This document shows positions 33,999-46,127 of a stretch of 64,000 bases of DNA, in pieces. Origin of the DNA: Siphonodentalium dalli. Lineage: Eukaryota > Mollusca > Scaphopoda > Gadilida > Siphonodentaliidae. The position numbers were made by a program, and so were the translations under genes. Below the pieces are notes generated by a model. The model had not been told where the DNA came from and ran no database searches. It saw nothing but the letters and a program-made list of their open reading frames with translations. Location of the stretch: positions 94,741,343-94,805,342 of the forward strand of contig CP136065.1 of assembly GCA_032622095.1 (NCBI GenBank), read 5' to 3'. Numbering within the stretch: position 1 is the first letter of the stretch; each line of letters begins with the position of its first letter.

Positions 33999-34530
33999 CA
34001 GGGACGTGGCTAGAAAAGCCTAGAAGGTCCCACCCTGAAATTCCCAGCCCCCTTGAACCAGACCAAACTTCCAGGTTCGCAGAAATTCCATTAGAACCCC
34101 CTTGTGTTGGAACTTTCCAACTAATACTGAAGGTTTCCAACTTTTGGAAAGTTCCAACCTGACACCTCACTATAACATTGGAAACTGTCCAACTGTTAAC
34201 TATTTCAGACCAAAATTTTGAAAAAAAGTAGAAAATACGCGTCAACACATACAACAATTTCCCCGCTACGCACTGCATGGCTGGAAAATCAACCCGCTAT
34301 GCACTGCATGACTGGAAAATCAACCCGCTACGCACTGCATGGCTGGAAAATCAAACGAGATTATAAGCATAATTACAGCATAATTACGACCAATATGTGG
34401 TGTAAAATTTCCAACTAATGATGTGTCAGCCATAAAATTTCCAACTATTGAAAATTACGACCAAAGTTGATTGGGGGGGGGGGGGGGTTAGACACCCACC
34501 CCCCCCCTGGTTCAAACACGTCAATCCTCA
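33999..34530. mobile_element. Family D (hAT-like) element, degraded copy
   Basis: It starts CAGGGACGTGGCTAG and carries CTTTCCAACTAATACTG, TTTTGGAAAGTTCC and a G15 tract followed by ACACCCACC, all family D traits. The right end and duplication are unclear. A triple 33-bp tandem repeat lies inside. Confidence 0.6.
34260..34353. repeat. 33-bp tandem repeat, three copies
   Basis: The unit CGCTACGCACTGCATGGCTG then GAAAATCAACC occurs three times, the third diverging at its end. Confidence 0.9.
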
Positions 34531-35144
34531 TTTCTCGTTATTCCCGAGGTAAACAAATTTATGGTTGATAGAGGAATTTCTTTAAAAATTATGTACATAT
34601 ACATATATATACAAGACTATCCACCCGGGAACAAATTAAATTAATACAGATTCGATTACCATTGATAATTGCTTATAACCATACCCCCAGTCGTGCCAAA
34701 TTATAAAGGATCAATATTTCTGCAGTGGAAGGTGACTACGACTGAATTAAATCACGTATTTCCTCACTTCATTGTCAGAATAACTCGATATATTTCGAGG
34801 TTGTTAAATTTAAAATCAGGGAGGGGGTGGGGGGTCAGGAACAAAATTGCGAACACAGGGCTGATTTTTTCTTTGCAGAATTCCGGATACCCACCAGCTC
34901 TCCCCCTTTTTTCCGACCATATGTTTTGGGACCCACACCCAAACTCGCATTTCAATGGACTTTCTTTACCAAGCTTTTCCAGACTATTCTGGTTATGGCA
35001 AGAAACCTGGCCAACAGAAAATACACCGGCATTTTTGTCCCAGTGATAAGTCCTGGGACAAGCCGAGACAGGCGAGGCAGTATAATTATCCTGCGCTGAG
35101 ATTCCATTTCAGAAACATATGACAAACCAATTTCAAAAATATTA

Positions 35145-35880
35145 TTTATCTATGTTTCCTGTCCCAATAGAAAGGTCTGGGACAGACCGAGACAGGATAA
35201 TTCTGAAGCACTTCTTATTTGGGAACCATGCATGGGACAAACTGATTTGACTGGTACAGGCCGAGACAAACCAATTTCTAATCTTTTCATATTAAAAATG
35301 TTATTTATCTTTGATATTTTCCTGTCCCAGTAGAAACGGTTTGGGACAGACCGAGACAGGATAATTTTGAAGCACTTCTTATTTGGGACAAACTGATTTG
35401 ACTGGTACAGGCCGAGACAAACCAATTTCTAATCTTTTCATATTAAAAATGTTATTTATCTTTGATATTTTCCTGTCCCAGTAGAAACGGTTTGGGACAG
35501 AGCGAGACAGGATAATTTTGAAGCACTTCTTATTTGGGAACCATGGGACAAACTGATTTGACTGGTACAGGCCGAGACAAACCAATTTCTAATCTTTTCA
35601 TATTAAAAATAATATTTATCTTTGATATTTTCCTGTCCCAGTAGATAGGTATGGGACAGACCGAGACAGAATAATTTTGAAGCACTTCTTATTTGGGAAC
35701 CATGGGACAAATTGATTTGACTGGTACAGACCGAGACAAACCAATTTCTAATCTTTTCATATTAAAAATAATATTTATCTTTTATATTTTCCTGTCCCAG
35801 TAGATAGGTATGGGACAGACCGAGACAGAATAATTTTGAAGCACTTCTTATTTGGGAACCATGGGACAAACTGATTTGAC
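35145..35880. repeat. ~150-175-bp tandem repeat, about 4.5 copies
   Basis: Units begin TTTCCTGTCCCAGTAG near 35152, 35328, 35470, 35629 and 35789. Each contains GGTTTGGGACAG, TTTGAAGCACTTCTTATTTG and TGATTTGACTGGTACAGGCC. CTGTCCCA and TGGGACAG make a local hairpin in each unit. Copies 2 and 3 differ mainly by a short deletion. Confidence 0.85.
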
Positions 35881-35985
35881 CGGTATATAGAAGACAAACA
35901 CGAATGTTGAATTTGCCAGGCGTGTTATCTTGCCGCCATGTGCGAGCAAATTATGACGCATGTTCCGGGCCCTGTACACTATATA

Positions 35986-37171
35986 CAGGGATGTGGCTAG
36001 AGGGGGGGGGTGGGGGGGGGGGGGTGTCTCACCCCCCCAGCAGAGAGCTATATTTTCAATAGTTGGAAATTTCATACCTGCCACATCGAAATTTCACACC
36101 AACAATAGGTGGAAAATGTTCTTGTAGTTTGATTATAAAACAATTTATTGGGGGGAATTTATTGTTTTTCGACCAATATTTGCATATGTTCCTATTTTTG
36201 GTCAAAAATTTTGACAGAAATGGTCATCAGTTGGAAATTTTCCAACCTTAGGGGGGTGACAGGTTGGAAATTTCCAACACTTGGAACGCTTGTGTCCTGG
36301 TCCCTCCCCCGTGGCCAGTCAAAAACTTCTAGTTAATTTAAGAAAACAATATTGTCATACAATTGGTCAACATTGTCATCGGAATTGTCATCAGTTGGAA
36401 ATTTTCCAACCTAAGTGGGGGTGTAGGGTTTGAAATTTCCAACAGTAGGAAGGCTTGAGGCTAGTCTAGATGTTAGGATTTTGCGATTTTCTTGTTCAGA
36501 TTTCAAAATTTTCGCACACCGGGCCGAACCATGGTCGGCCCGGTGTGTCATTGTCCCATCCACATGGCCAATACAAAACTGATAATTAGTTTAGCAAAAC
36601 AATATTTTACTACATTTGGTCAAACTTGTACACATAAATGGTCATCAGTTGAACAATTTTCCAACCTGAGGGGCAGCATGAGGTTTGAAATTTCCAACAC
36701 TAGGAAAGCTTCAGTTGAGGCCAGTCTAGATGCTAGGATTTGCGATTTTCTTGTATAGTTTTAATAATTTTCTCACACCGGGCCAAACAACCATGGTCGG
36801 TCCGGTGTTTCCTGGTCTGTTGTCGGAAGCTGTGTGCATTTGTCTGGAATTAGATCACTAGTTGTTTTTTTTGGGCCAATTTTCAGGTTAAAATATCTTA
36901 ATGTTCTCATACTGGGAAAATAGAAGCATGGTTTATGAATATATAGGAAATTAGGCCTGAGCATGAGGTACAAGGGGGGGGGGGGTGTATATGGAATTAT
37001 GCAAAAAGTTGTGTTGGTGCGATTCCGACTCAAGGGGGGAGGGTGCAAATGGAATTATGCAAAAAGTTGTGTTGGTGTGATTCCGACTCAAGGGGGGGGG
37101 GGGGGTGCAGTTGGAAATTCCCAAGGTGGACACCCCCCCCCCCCAGCGGAGACCCTCTAGCCACATCCCTG
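35986..37171. mobile_element. hAT-like element, family D, 1186 bp, perfect 8-bp duplication
   Basis: Ends CAGGGATGTGGCTAGAG and CTCTAGCCACATCCCTG are complementary. ACTATATA flanks both sides (35978-35985, 37172-37179). The interior repeats GTTGGAAATTTCCAAC-like palindromes, holds GGGCCGAACCATGGTCGGCCC hairpins (36522 and 36780) and G-rich tracts near both ends. No transposase is seen. It is the reverse complement of the element at 46128-47214. It lies 74 bp past the donor of PKG exon e2. Confidence 0.9.
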
Positions 37172-37253
37172 ACTATATATAACCCGGAATTTAGCATGCG
37201 CATAATCGACCGATGTACGATCGACCGTGACGGTATTTTCTACGAGAACGAAC

Positions 37254-37359
37254 CTTTTGAGGAAGCTAATGTTTTCTTCTTGTCTCTGGATACCAGTTTT
37301 CATCATAATAGCTTGGAAGATTCGTCGATCCAGAACCCACACCTTAACATCAGTTAAAG
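37254..37359 (-). CDS. PRKG1: PKG exon 'e2': end of domain A and inter-domain linker
   Basis: Minus-strand reading from TTTCAG|CT gives LTDVKVWVLDRRIFQAIMMK and then TGIQRQEENISFLK. This is the C-terminal helix region of cyclic-nucleotide-binding domain A and the connector to domain B; the V.VW.LDR..FQ.IMM.TG pattern is specific to PKG. The exon is 106 bp. It completes the codon left by e1 (AGA G|CT, R-A) and ends two bases into a serine codon finished by e3. The donor AAAAG|GTTCGT is weaker than the others, and a 1.2-kb transposon lies just 74 bp beyond it. The frame remains open on both sides past the splice sites, so only homology and phase set the ends. Confidence 0.93.
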
Positions 37360-37611
37360 CTGAAAGTATAGGGTAACGCAAATATCGATATGTAGAGATC
37401 GAGGGGCGTGATACCAAATCCCCGCCATACATGTATATATAACTACGAAAACAGGGGAACAGACCACTTGGAAAAATAGATATACCAATATATATTTCGA
37501 TAGTATACCTACGGACAAAAAGCGGTCGTCAGTTTGGCTATCTACGAAAACTCACAGGCCGCTGGGTGAAAATATCAGATATACCTTGAGCGCGTTACCA
37601 TTTCTGACTAT

Positions 37612-38080
37612 GGTTTATTTGTTGGCCATGACATTCCTTTCTGTTGATGTGTAACTCGATAGTATCAAACGAAGACAAGTCGAGATATCGAACACTATAG
37701 CGAAACCTATACAGACAAAAAGCCGTCGTCAATTTCCTTGTCCGGTAGGTAGTGAATATATACACGGCTGTACCAATTCCATTATTGCGATCACATTGCC
37801 GACCTTGCGAATTCCCTGTACGATATGTCGACTTCGGGTCAATTGACTCCATCAAGTTATATATCAAATGACAGGAAATGTTATGCAGTATATCATGCAC
37901 TGGGGCATATTTTGGCTGAGTTGACATTTAAAAAAGAATTATTGAGGATATTGAAACTGACGATCCATTTTACTCCCAAATTTCCAGTAGAAGTTTTGGT
38001 TACGTTATATCTTGACTTCCCGTCGTTTGGTACTGTCGAATTATACACCAAAAGAGCGAAATGTCATGGCCAGTAAGACA
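37612..38080. mobile_element. ~470-bp foldback element
   Basis: GGCCATGACATTCC, GTGTAACTCGATAGTATCAAA and AAGTCGAGATATC near the left end pair with GATATC/TATCTTGACTT, TTTGGTACTGTCGAATTATAC and AATGTCATGGCC at the right end. The target duplication is not clear. Confidence 0.65.
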
Positions 38081-38468
38081 ATTTAATGTGATTGCGATGG
38101 ACGATTTTGAGAATCTATGAAGAATATTGTGTGTTTTTCCCAAAATCGGACTTGTGAACCTTGTCACTGGAATAATTATATACATTGGTCCATCTGGTAT
38201 TTCACTCACTAGTGTGGGATGTTTGTCTCAATAACCTTTTTTATTGGAAACATGGCTGACTAAAACACCATTTTTATTGCTCAAATCTCTTCATGTTTCA
38301 ACATATGAGACTTTCTGTGGTGAATTAAGTTCCATGTTCCACTAATATTCTGCCATTTAAGAAGCACATCCGCTGACACTGCGTGCTGAATTATGGAATT
38401 GTGAATGCACTGTTAGAAAAATGGCCAAAGAGTCAAACAAAGAACCAATAGATGGTTCTTGGTGTCTA

Positions 38469-38915
38469 TATTTAAAGATGCATAATCCGAGTTATCGCTC
38501 GCAAAATACCATTTCCTTGGCTTCAGGGGTAAAAAATATCTGATTTGTGTCGAGGAGCCCACCCACCAAAGCTCAGAGTGATCAGATATCGATTTTTGAA
38601 ATCTATTATTTTTCACCACCAATAATTTTTAGTGACCCAGTAAAAGTCGACGAGAAGACGGTATCGGACCAAATTGCAGATGAAGATGGATGGAAAATCA
38701 AGTGCCTTTTTTGTATCAGATATTTGACAAACCGGCAAAATTCGTTTAACAAAATGTTAATAAATAATAGGTTTTGGGCAATTTTATACTGTATAGTTGA
38801 CTGTGGTTAGCATTATGTTTGGGCAATTAAGCGATTCTGATAACTGAAGCGGCATTTCAATTTTTATTTTATTCTGATGATATGGGGACCATCGAATCGG
38901 ATTGAGTACCTTTAA
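38469..38915. mobile_element. Foldback element, family H, copy 2
   Basis: It matches the 24.5-kb copy: TGTGTCGAGGAGCCCACCCA and CAAAGCTCAG on the left, GGATTGAGTACCTTTAA on the right. The left end is degraded. Confidence 0.65.
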
Positions 38916-38919
38916 TTTG

Positions 38920-40335
38920 TATAACCGACAATTGAATTGCCGATCGCTTGGTTCTTAAAATATTCACAACCAAATTTTGAGGTCCAAAGAACCAACCATA
39001 AGTAAATCGAAATAGCTGGATTGTTTTAATAATCCCTAACGGTATCAACATCAGCATGTCGTTCGCGGGGGAGCAACATCACCCTATATCATTGGTTGAT
39101 GTCAGCTAATTGCCTGAGATTTAGACAATTTAAACCCATTAGATCTAATTATTATGGTACATATGCATGCGAAACAAGACATTTTGACACATAACACAGA
39201 GAGGTGTATCATTAGTGCTAACACATAGCCTGTAATTGTCTGTGCGAAATATTTGTTATATATGGTCAATCTCTTCCTAGAACAAATTTACATAGTTTCT
39301 TGGGTATAAAATAATAAATATGAATCGATGAACCCTGTCGGAATACGCTTTTATCAATTTATATTGATTTTATATATAATTTTCTGGTATAATATATAGC
39401 CGCGAGGGAACGTTCTGTGCGGAGTAAGCGGGATACCTATTTCTCCCACCCCCTGCACACTTTAGAACAGGCAGCCAGTGTGAGATAGCTGTGTGAGATT
39501 TCCCTGTCTCACATAACACGTGACCATCTATCTCACACCACCCACGTGACTGCTTTACCTATTTAATTAAGAGCTGGAACTAATTTAACAATACGTCATC
39601 ATGTTTTGTGTGAACTAAAACAGATCAAAACAATGGCGACCAACCAGTTACGCTTCACGTTTCAAGTAAATAAACACGAACGAATTCGTGGACGCTAATA
39701 CAAATGGAGATAAGCCTCAACTGTTAATCACGAAAAACCTTCAACATAACCTCACTTGCAGATACAGAATTGCATATATCACATGAAATATAAACGACTA
39801 ATTTGCGAACATATTCCATAAAACGGAAGACCCCAAGCGAAACTGGCACCACTGGCACATTTCGTAACAGGTAAACAATAGCCGCTTCACAAATGACGAA
39901 CGAAATAATTCCACATTCGAACAGTTGTCATCGTCGAACGCGTCTAACTAACATTTGTCTGTCATATATTCACATGTTTCCTTTTCTAATGGTATCGATA
40001 TGGTCATTTCCGATGACAAACACGATTAGTCCAGTTGTATATACTTCATATCAATACGCGCGTTTCTCGGAATTTATGCAGGTGCAACGATGTGACGTAT
40101 TCGTGTCGTTTTCACAAGACCGTGTCGATTTCACTCTAACGTATTAACCCTGTGCGCAAGGGTCACGCGCTTTGTTTTTACAGTATATACCTTTGGTATA
40201 TACCGAAATCATCCCAGTTAATCACGAATATCGCATCAGATTTCTTCCAAGATATACCGTTACGAAGCTACTGGAATGTGCCAAAGATTGGTATAAAACA
40301 AAAAATCGGAATGAGGCTCTTGGGTTGGGAGAAAA
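38920..40335. other. Unassigned intron DNA
   Basis: A patch near 39470-39545 repeats TGTGAGATA and its complement and carries two CACGTG E-boxes. No exon was found. Confidence 0.4.
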
Positions 40336-40337
40336 AT

Positions 40338-40488
40338 GATCCATCATGACCTGGGGTGTGGGATGGGAAAATCTCACCCTCGTGACCAGATATTTGGTCT
40401 GGACACTCGGCAAGCCTCGTGTCCGGCCCAAATATCTGGCCCCTCGGGTGAGATTTTTCCATCCCACACCCAATGCCATGATGGATAA
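40338..40488. mobile_element. 150-bp palindrome
   Basis: CATCATGACCTGGGGTGTGG and AAAATCTCACCC pair with GGGTGAGATTTTT and CCACACCCAATGCCATGATG. The centre contains CCAGATATTTGG and its partner. GC-rich relative to its surroundings. Confidence 0.75.
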
Positions 40489-40796
40489 TATTAATCTCTA
40501 TATATCTCAGATCACCTGATCTATTCGGGCCGATCTGTTCTAAAAATAGCCCGTACAAATGTCCCAATTGATGGTATATATTATGTCAGAAAATTCAAAA
40601 TAAATAAATATTAATTGATAGATCCCGAAACGATATAAACTTGTTACTGGAAGAGATAGATACTATTTAATAGGTTCTTTTTAAGTTTCAAATTTGGTTG
40701 AAGTGGGGTATTTTGTATTATGATGTACAGTTTACACTCCGCGCTCGTTGGCGGCTTCATATGTAATGTTATATATCTATACATATATTTTCTCAC

Positions 40797-40910
40797 CTCT
40801 GACAGACGCCGTCCGAGTACAGTTGTACAGGATAGCTAGCTCTCCGAAGGCACGTCCGGTCCCCATTTTACCAAGCACCTGATTTTCTTTCATCACCTCA
40901 TATTCCCCTT
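40797..40910 (-). CDS. PRKG1: PKG exon 'e1': domain A with phosphate-binding cassette
   Basis: Minus-strand reading from TTACAG|AA gives GEYEVMKENQVLGKMGTG, then RAFGELAILYNCTRTASVR. FGELAILYNCTRTA is the phosphate-binding cassette of PKG domain A, with the Glu and Arg that contact the cyclic-nucleotide ribose and phosphate and the Thr typical of cGMP-selective sites. The exon is 114 bp, takes two bases to complete its first codon (Glu or Gly), and ends after one base at AGAG|GTGAGA. It joins e2 in phase. The previous exon should end in a ...YVxEEG-like strand, but I cannot find it in the 23 kb up to the window end. Invertebrate foraging and egl-4 genes encode this same kinase. Confidence 0.95.
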
Positions 40911-41082
40911 CTGTAAAAGAAAAGACAAGAATCTGATTAGTTACATAATCACAAGCACAATCATCTACTGGTGTAATTTCTCGACATGTACGTGGTTATA
41001 GTGTGTTTGTTTGCTGAGGCTGCACAAATGCGCCCCTTGTCAGCCTTGTAGACCAAATTATCTAATTCTGTGAAACTCAATT

Positions 41083-41434
41083 TAAAGGGGTACTATACTC
41101 TCAATCTGGCCATTTTTGGGACCATATCATTTTATACTCAACAGAATACATACAACAAATGAATGAATTTGAGCCACGTATGAGCGCAAAATATACTAAT
41201 TTACAGCCTGAACAATACAAACAACATGGTGATTATAATGAACATGAATTTATGGCTGGAGTCATAAATTCATTTTCATTATAATTACCATGTTGCTTGC
41301 ATCGCTCGTAGAGAACATGAGTGTATTTTGCACTCATCCATGGCTAAAAACTCATTACTTTTTGTATGTATTATGTTGAGTATAAAAGGAGATGGTTCCA
41401 TAAATGGCCGGATTTAGTGTACAGTACCCCTAAA
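41083..41434. mobile_element. ~350-bp foldback MITE
   Basis: Ends TTTAAAGGGGTACTATACTC and GTGTACAGTACCCCTAAA pair imperfectly. Within, TTTTATACTCAACA / TGTTGAGTATAAAA and ACAACATGGTGATTATAATG / CATTATAATTACCATGTTG form inner arms. It lies about 170 bp upstream of exon e1. Confidence 0.75.
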
Positions 41435-41435
41435 A

Positions 41436-42605
41436 GCTTTACATGATTTAAATAAACATTACGGAAAAACGAATGCTGTGTGTGCCAGCCTAGAACATGT
41501 GGAGGATTTGTTTCAATGTTAGCCCAAACTACATTTCGAAGCAACGATGGGTTTGTCTTGTTTTGTTTCATTTCGAGGAATCATACCGCATCAAAAATTT
41601 CAGCCCAAATATATGGACGGGTGCTAAGGGTCTGCCACTCTGCCTATATACCGATCAATATAAAAGCGGTCCTCATAAAAGCCGAACACAACCGAACATT
41701 ATTTCGAAATCAAGGCCGTGACACAGCTGCTGAAAATGCATTTTTACAGCGATAACGCTATGCCCACAAGAAAATTTGGTATTAAAATGAAGTTTATCAT
41801 CTATTGCACAACACAAATCTATTAATTCGAGTGAAGCTGCAATTAATGCACACATAGAGACCGATTAACCCACCCATGGGAAGGCGCCACGAAACACGAA
41901 AAACTGCGTTCGACATCAATGTTTAGAATTTAGTTTTCTCGATAAATACGCTAGCAAACAATTATTATGTATCAATTGGCACAGTGGAATACTGCGCATT
42001 CGTTTTAGCTACAATATGGCTGTTTTAGTACGAATACTGTAACTGCGAACACGAAAAAAAACGCGCCTATGAAAACAGCTAAAATAGACTCGATGTTTAC
42101 AATAACAGGATTGATTTCAGCTGATATATTCCATATAATGGGGTGTGTAGAATATCAAAATGTAGGATTTGACACATGGAATGTAATGCTGTCCGAATGG
42201 CTCCACCACCCAGTGAAATTGTGGCATAAATTCGCTCAAAGAGAGAGCGCTACTTTTCCTCGTAAAAAATAGAATGGCTGACTGAAGCGTTTTATCGGAC
42301 CAACTAAGCCTGTTATTAGCAGCACTTCATCCACAAAATACGATTATACCATGTATCAGAAGACGTATCAAACTTAGTGTGATTTTTTTAAAGGCTTTGC
42401 GCTTTTCATTTGTTATAAATCGTACTTATTTTTTTCTTTCAGTTGTGACTAAAAGCGCAGATGCCGGAAGCCGGTGTCCGGCGATTACAAGCCAAGTTAC
42501 AAAATAGATTAACTGGTTTGAACGCATGAATATGTCAATGGTCAGACTGTTCAAAAGAATATTCAAATCAAATAGTGTTCATAGACTGAAAACCTTACAT
42601 GCCCG
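41436..42605. other. Unassigned DNA
   Basis: No exon, array or inverted repeat was recognised here. Confidence 0.45.
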
Positions 42606-43078
42606 ATGGTCATACGAAGTGGAGGTTCTCATATTATTAGCCGGTCATACGTGTAGGAGGTTCTCATATGAACATATTATCCGCCGGCGATACGCGGTGG
42701 AGGTTCATATTATCCGCCAGTCATACGCAAGGGAGGTTTTCATATTATCCGCAGGTTATACACGGGGGAGGGTTCTAATATTATCCGTTGGTCATATGCG
42801 GGGGGGGGGTTCTCATATGAACATATTATCCGCCAGTTATACGTGGGGGAGGTTCTCATATTATCATCGGTCATCTGCGGGGGAGGTTCTCATATTATCC
42901 ACCGGTCATACGGAGGAGATTTTCATATGAACATATTATCCGCCGGTCATATGATGTGGAGGTTCTCATATTATCCACTGTTCATACGCGGGGGAGGTTC
43001 TCATATTATCCGTCGGTCATATGCGGGGGAGAGTCTCATCATATCCACCAGTCATACGAGGGGGAGGTTCTCATAATA
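42606..43078. repeat. 34-45-bp minisatellite, about 13 copies
   Basis: The unit is GGTCATACGCGGGGGAGGTT then CTCATATTATCCGCC. Copies 2, 6 and 9 carry an extra ATGAACATAT within the CATATTATCC part. Open frames of 134 and 77 codons across it are repeat shadows. Confidence 0.9.
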
Positions 43079-43089
43079 GACCACCTGTG

Positions 43090-43480
43090 CCCCAACGCTC
43101 CTTACGGGGAAACTTCCCAAAGTTAGTGAAAAAAATGAGCCAATGTGTTTTCTTACCATCTGTGCATATCCCGTTTGAATACTCCCATATACAAGAAACA
43201 ACATTGCCCTTATTTACCAATATCTCTCCGTCGTTTTCTCGTTTGTCCCCATATAATCAGATTCAAAAAACATTTTTAGAAATGCCACTTCAGTTACCAA
43301 TTAATTTCCATAAAATATTCCTAACTACTCTCCGGAGTATAGTACAAAATTGCCCGAAACGTGTTATTTAACGACATGTTGTTCGATGAAATTTTGCCTT
43401 ATTATCCACATAAAGCCTCTTCATTTTAGTGATCCATTTTCATACCCAATTTGGTCCCACACCAGCAACTTGTCGACTAG
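43090..43480. other. Unassigned DNA
   Basis: A 116-codon plus frame (43021-43371) begins in the minisatellite and runs on with unrecognised sequence. I see no motif or splice context. Confidence 0.4.
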
Positions 43481-43484
43481 GGGA

Positions 43485-43876
43485 GGCCAAATTCACGTTT
43501 GATAACCAATTACGCATAAGCGTAATTCCATTACTCTCAATCATAAAGTTTCAGTGTAATTCAGATTTCCATTACATTTAAGCTTAATGGCATTGCGCTT
43601 TAGTATAATTCAAATTCCATATATAAAAACTCTCCTGAACCTAAAATGGAAGCAGCCCATTACTGATGCTAGTAACTTTTAATATATATCTATACTTTAG
43701 ATGATACCATTATATGTAAGGTAGTAAGGTTATGAAAACATATTACGGTTAGGCTTAATGGCATTACTGTCATTACACTTAAGCGTGATGGAGCTGTGAA
43801 TGAGGCTATTATGCTTAAGCGTAGTGTGTATTACACCGAAGCGTAATTAACTAGTAAATATGAATCTGGCCTCTAA
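43485..43876. mobile_element. Foldback element rich in CTTAAGCGTAAT motifs
   Basis: Ends AGGCCAAATTCACGTTTGA and TAAATATGAATCTGGCCT pair. Inside, TTACGCTTAAG-like and CTTAAGCGTAAT-like motifs alternate in both orientations (43520-43600, 43740-43855). Confidence 0.6.
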
Positions 43877-43879
43877 TAG

Positions 43880-44435
43880 TCGACTGTCTATTGGGACACT
43901 AATAATTCTGAATCTATAAAATATATTTCATACTCAAAATGGGTTCCTTGATATATAACAACCAGACCAGATGGCAGGCAGATAACATACCGATTATCTC
44001 GTTTACACCAGTCTGTCTAACTCGGCCAATTGACCATGGTACCCCTCTGATTTTATTAGTGACTGGGAAAGTATGCATGTCCAGTATTGTCCACTACAAG
44101 TTATCTCTTAACAACAATATCATATACACTTATTGCCATGGCCCTCTGACTGGACAAGCCTTTTTTTATTCATTGTTGACACATTTGAAAATCAACATTC
44201 CACTTTCTTCCGATATTTGAACGAAATGCAACTCGGCCACAATTCCTATTCGTATCTATTGTTATATTTATCAACGTGTTGGATCAAATTTGGACTTGTT
44301 ATAAACAGAAAGCCGATTCCAAAAAAGGTGCAGTATCCCTTAATATCACATTCCTCATTCAATAATCTCCAAACTGTATATCTAGTTTCAATCGTAGTTA
44401 CACGTCACACCGCCCCCACCATTTGCCAATTGTAC
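43880..44435. other. Unassigned DNA
   Basis: Open frames of 93 and 116 codons overlap here without recognisable motifs. Confidence 0.35.
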
Positions 44436-44562
44436 ATCCTTCTTTGCTGCTGCCATATTGCAACTGCTGAATTTTGTTTATAAGTTATAGAAAAAATGTA
44501 TATCCTTCTTTGCTGCTGCTATATTGCAACTGCTGAATTTTCTTTAAAAGTTATAGAAAAAA
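44436..44562. repeat. 63-bp tandem duplication
   Basis: TCCTTCTTTGCTGCTGC...AGTTATAGAAAAAAT occurs twice in tandem with few differences. Confidence 0.9.
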
Positions 44563-44861
44563 TAGTTCACCACCCACAGTCATCTCTGTTTGTTTTTATG
44601 CTATCATCGTTCCACACATATATCGAGCACACGTCCGTATCTAATCTACCTCTTCGTTAAACCGATTATAACCCATGGTGTAATCGGTGCATCGATCTCA
44701 GTCGTAACGTCGCTAATGAATCCATGTGTCAAACGTCAACCGAAATTGCAGGACAGATCTATGTGACCGAGCTGAATTATTTTATGCTAAATAGTGCATG
44801 GGTAATCTGATACATGCATCTTAGTTTTCTTGTTGTTATTGAGAACAAAGAATAACAACGG

Positions 44862-45670
44862 AGCAGGGCTGTATGAACGTGATGCCAATGCACCGTTGTA
44901 GGTGGAGACCACATGCTTGTGGGGCAGACAATCAAAGCAAATAATCTTGGTGCTACTTTTATAGGAAATAGCCACTAATAATCACTTGGCTTACTTCCAG
45001 ATCCCATTCTCTTTTTATTATTATAATTATGCATGTTGTGTAATGCATGTTTGTGCCAATTGAGCATATACTAGTGTTTACACTAACACAACTGCAGTAC
45101 AGAACATACCGTGTGTGCCACACGCAGGGGCATAGAAACTGTCGGGTGGGGCGACATACGGTATTTTTCATTAACATCGCCACTTTGTCCCACCAAACAG
45201 GTAGCATTATATTGCCACCTGGTCAAGTGTTCCTGCTATGATGTTGGGGTCCTGCTGAATTGCTATGATGCTGGTAGGGCAAACTGATGCCGTAACGAAA
45301 AAGTACCGTTATTTTTACTGAAGCTGTCATTTTCGCAGTGTTTGGCTAATGCGAACGATTTGAGAAAAAAACAGTGTCTATATGAAACATTCAAGAACAC
45401 AAATATTTTGGAAAAATTTAATAATGGCTGCGCTGGTTTTGCGAAACGACGTAAATAGCCATCTTATTAGCAATTCAGCAGGACCGACCAACAATATAGA
45501 AAATCAGCATGACCCACCAGCATCATAGCAAATCAGCAGGACCCAATATCATCATAGCACATTAGCACTGCCACTTGACCAGGGGTGATTACAGCAGAAC
45601 AGGCTGCACATGAACGTGATGACACGAGAACTCCCACCAATGATCAGTTGTAGGCGGAGATAACATGTGA
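44862..45670. mobile_element. Direct repeats flanking a 366-bp foldback element
   Basis: GTATGAACGTGATG...GTTGTAGGTGGAGA (44870-44910) recurs as CATGAACGTGATG...GTTGTAGGCGGAGA (45610-45660). Between them, 45219-45585 is a foldback: CACCTGGTCAAGTG, CTGCTATGATGTTGGGGTCC pair with GGACCCAATATCATCATAG and CACTTGACCAGGGGTG. Confidence 0.65.
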
Positions 45671-46127
45671 TCATCAATCGATAGCAGAGGTACTTGAGTA
45701 AATCAGGCACGTCCCAGAGTCAGTGCTTCATCGCCAGATACGACAAGAACTATCGCCACTCGGTGTCAGATACAACTGTGCGGTGCCCCGGTGTTATCGA
45801 GACCGGGGTTATATGGTGGGACATGTCGTATGAATCGTACATGTGGACCGAGTCACGGGGCAGTATAAGGCGCCATTATACAGTACAGTATCGATACTAG
45901 GATTACATAGTGGGATGTGGCCTCAAGCCCTCAACCGTACAATCATATGGACCGAGACCGGTGTAAAAACTGGGATATATGTTGACTGAAACGGACATGT
46001 GGGCCGAGTCAGGGGCAGTATAATGAGCTACTATATTACAGTATCGAGACTGGCGTTATTTTGTGGGATATGTTGCATGAAACGTACAAGTGGACTGAGT
46101 CACGGGTCAGTAAGGCGCCACTATATT

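Noticed and set aside
34669-35046. 125-codon plus frame
   Set aside because: Lies in unassigned, partly G-rich DNA with no motif, splice context or homology I recognise.
42526-42930. 134-codon plus frame
   Set aside because: A shadow of the 34-45-bp minisatellite (repeated GGGSHII-type peptide).
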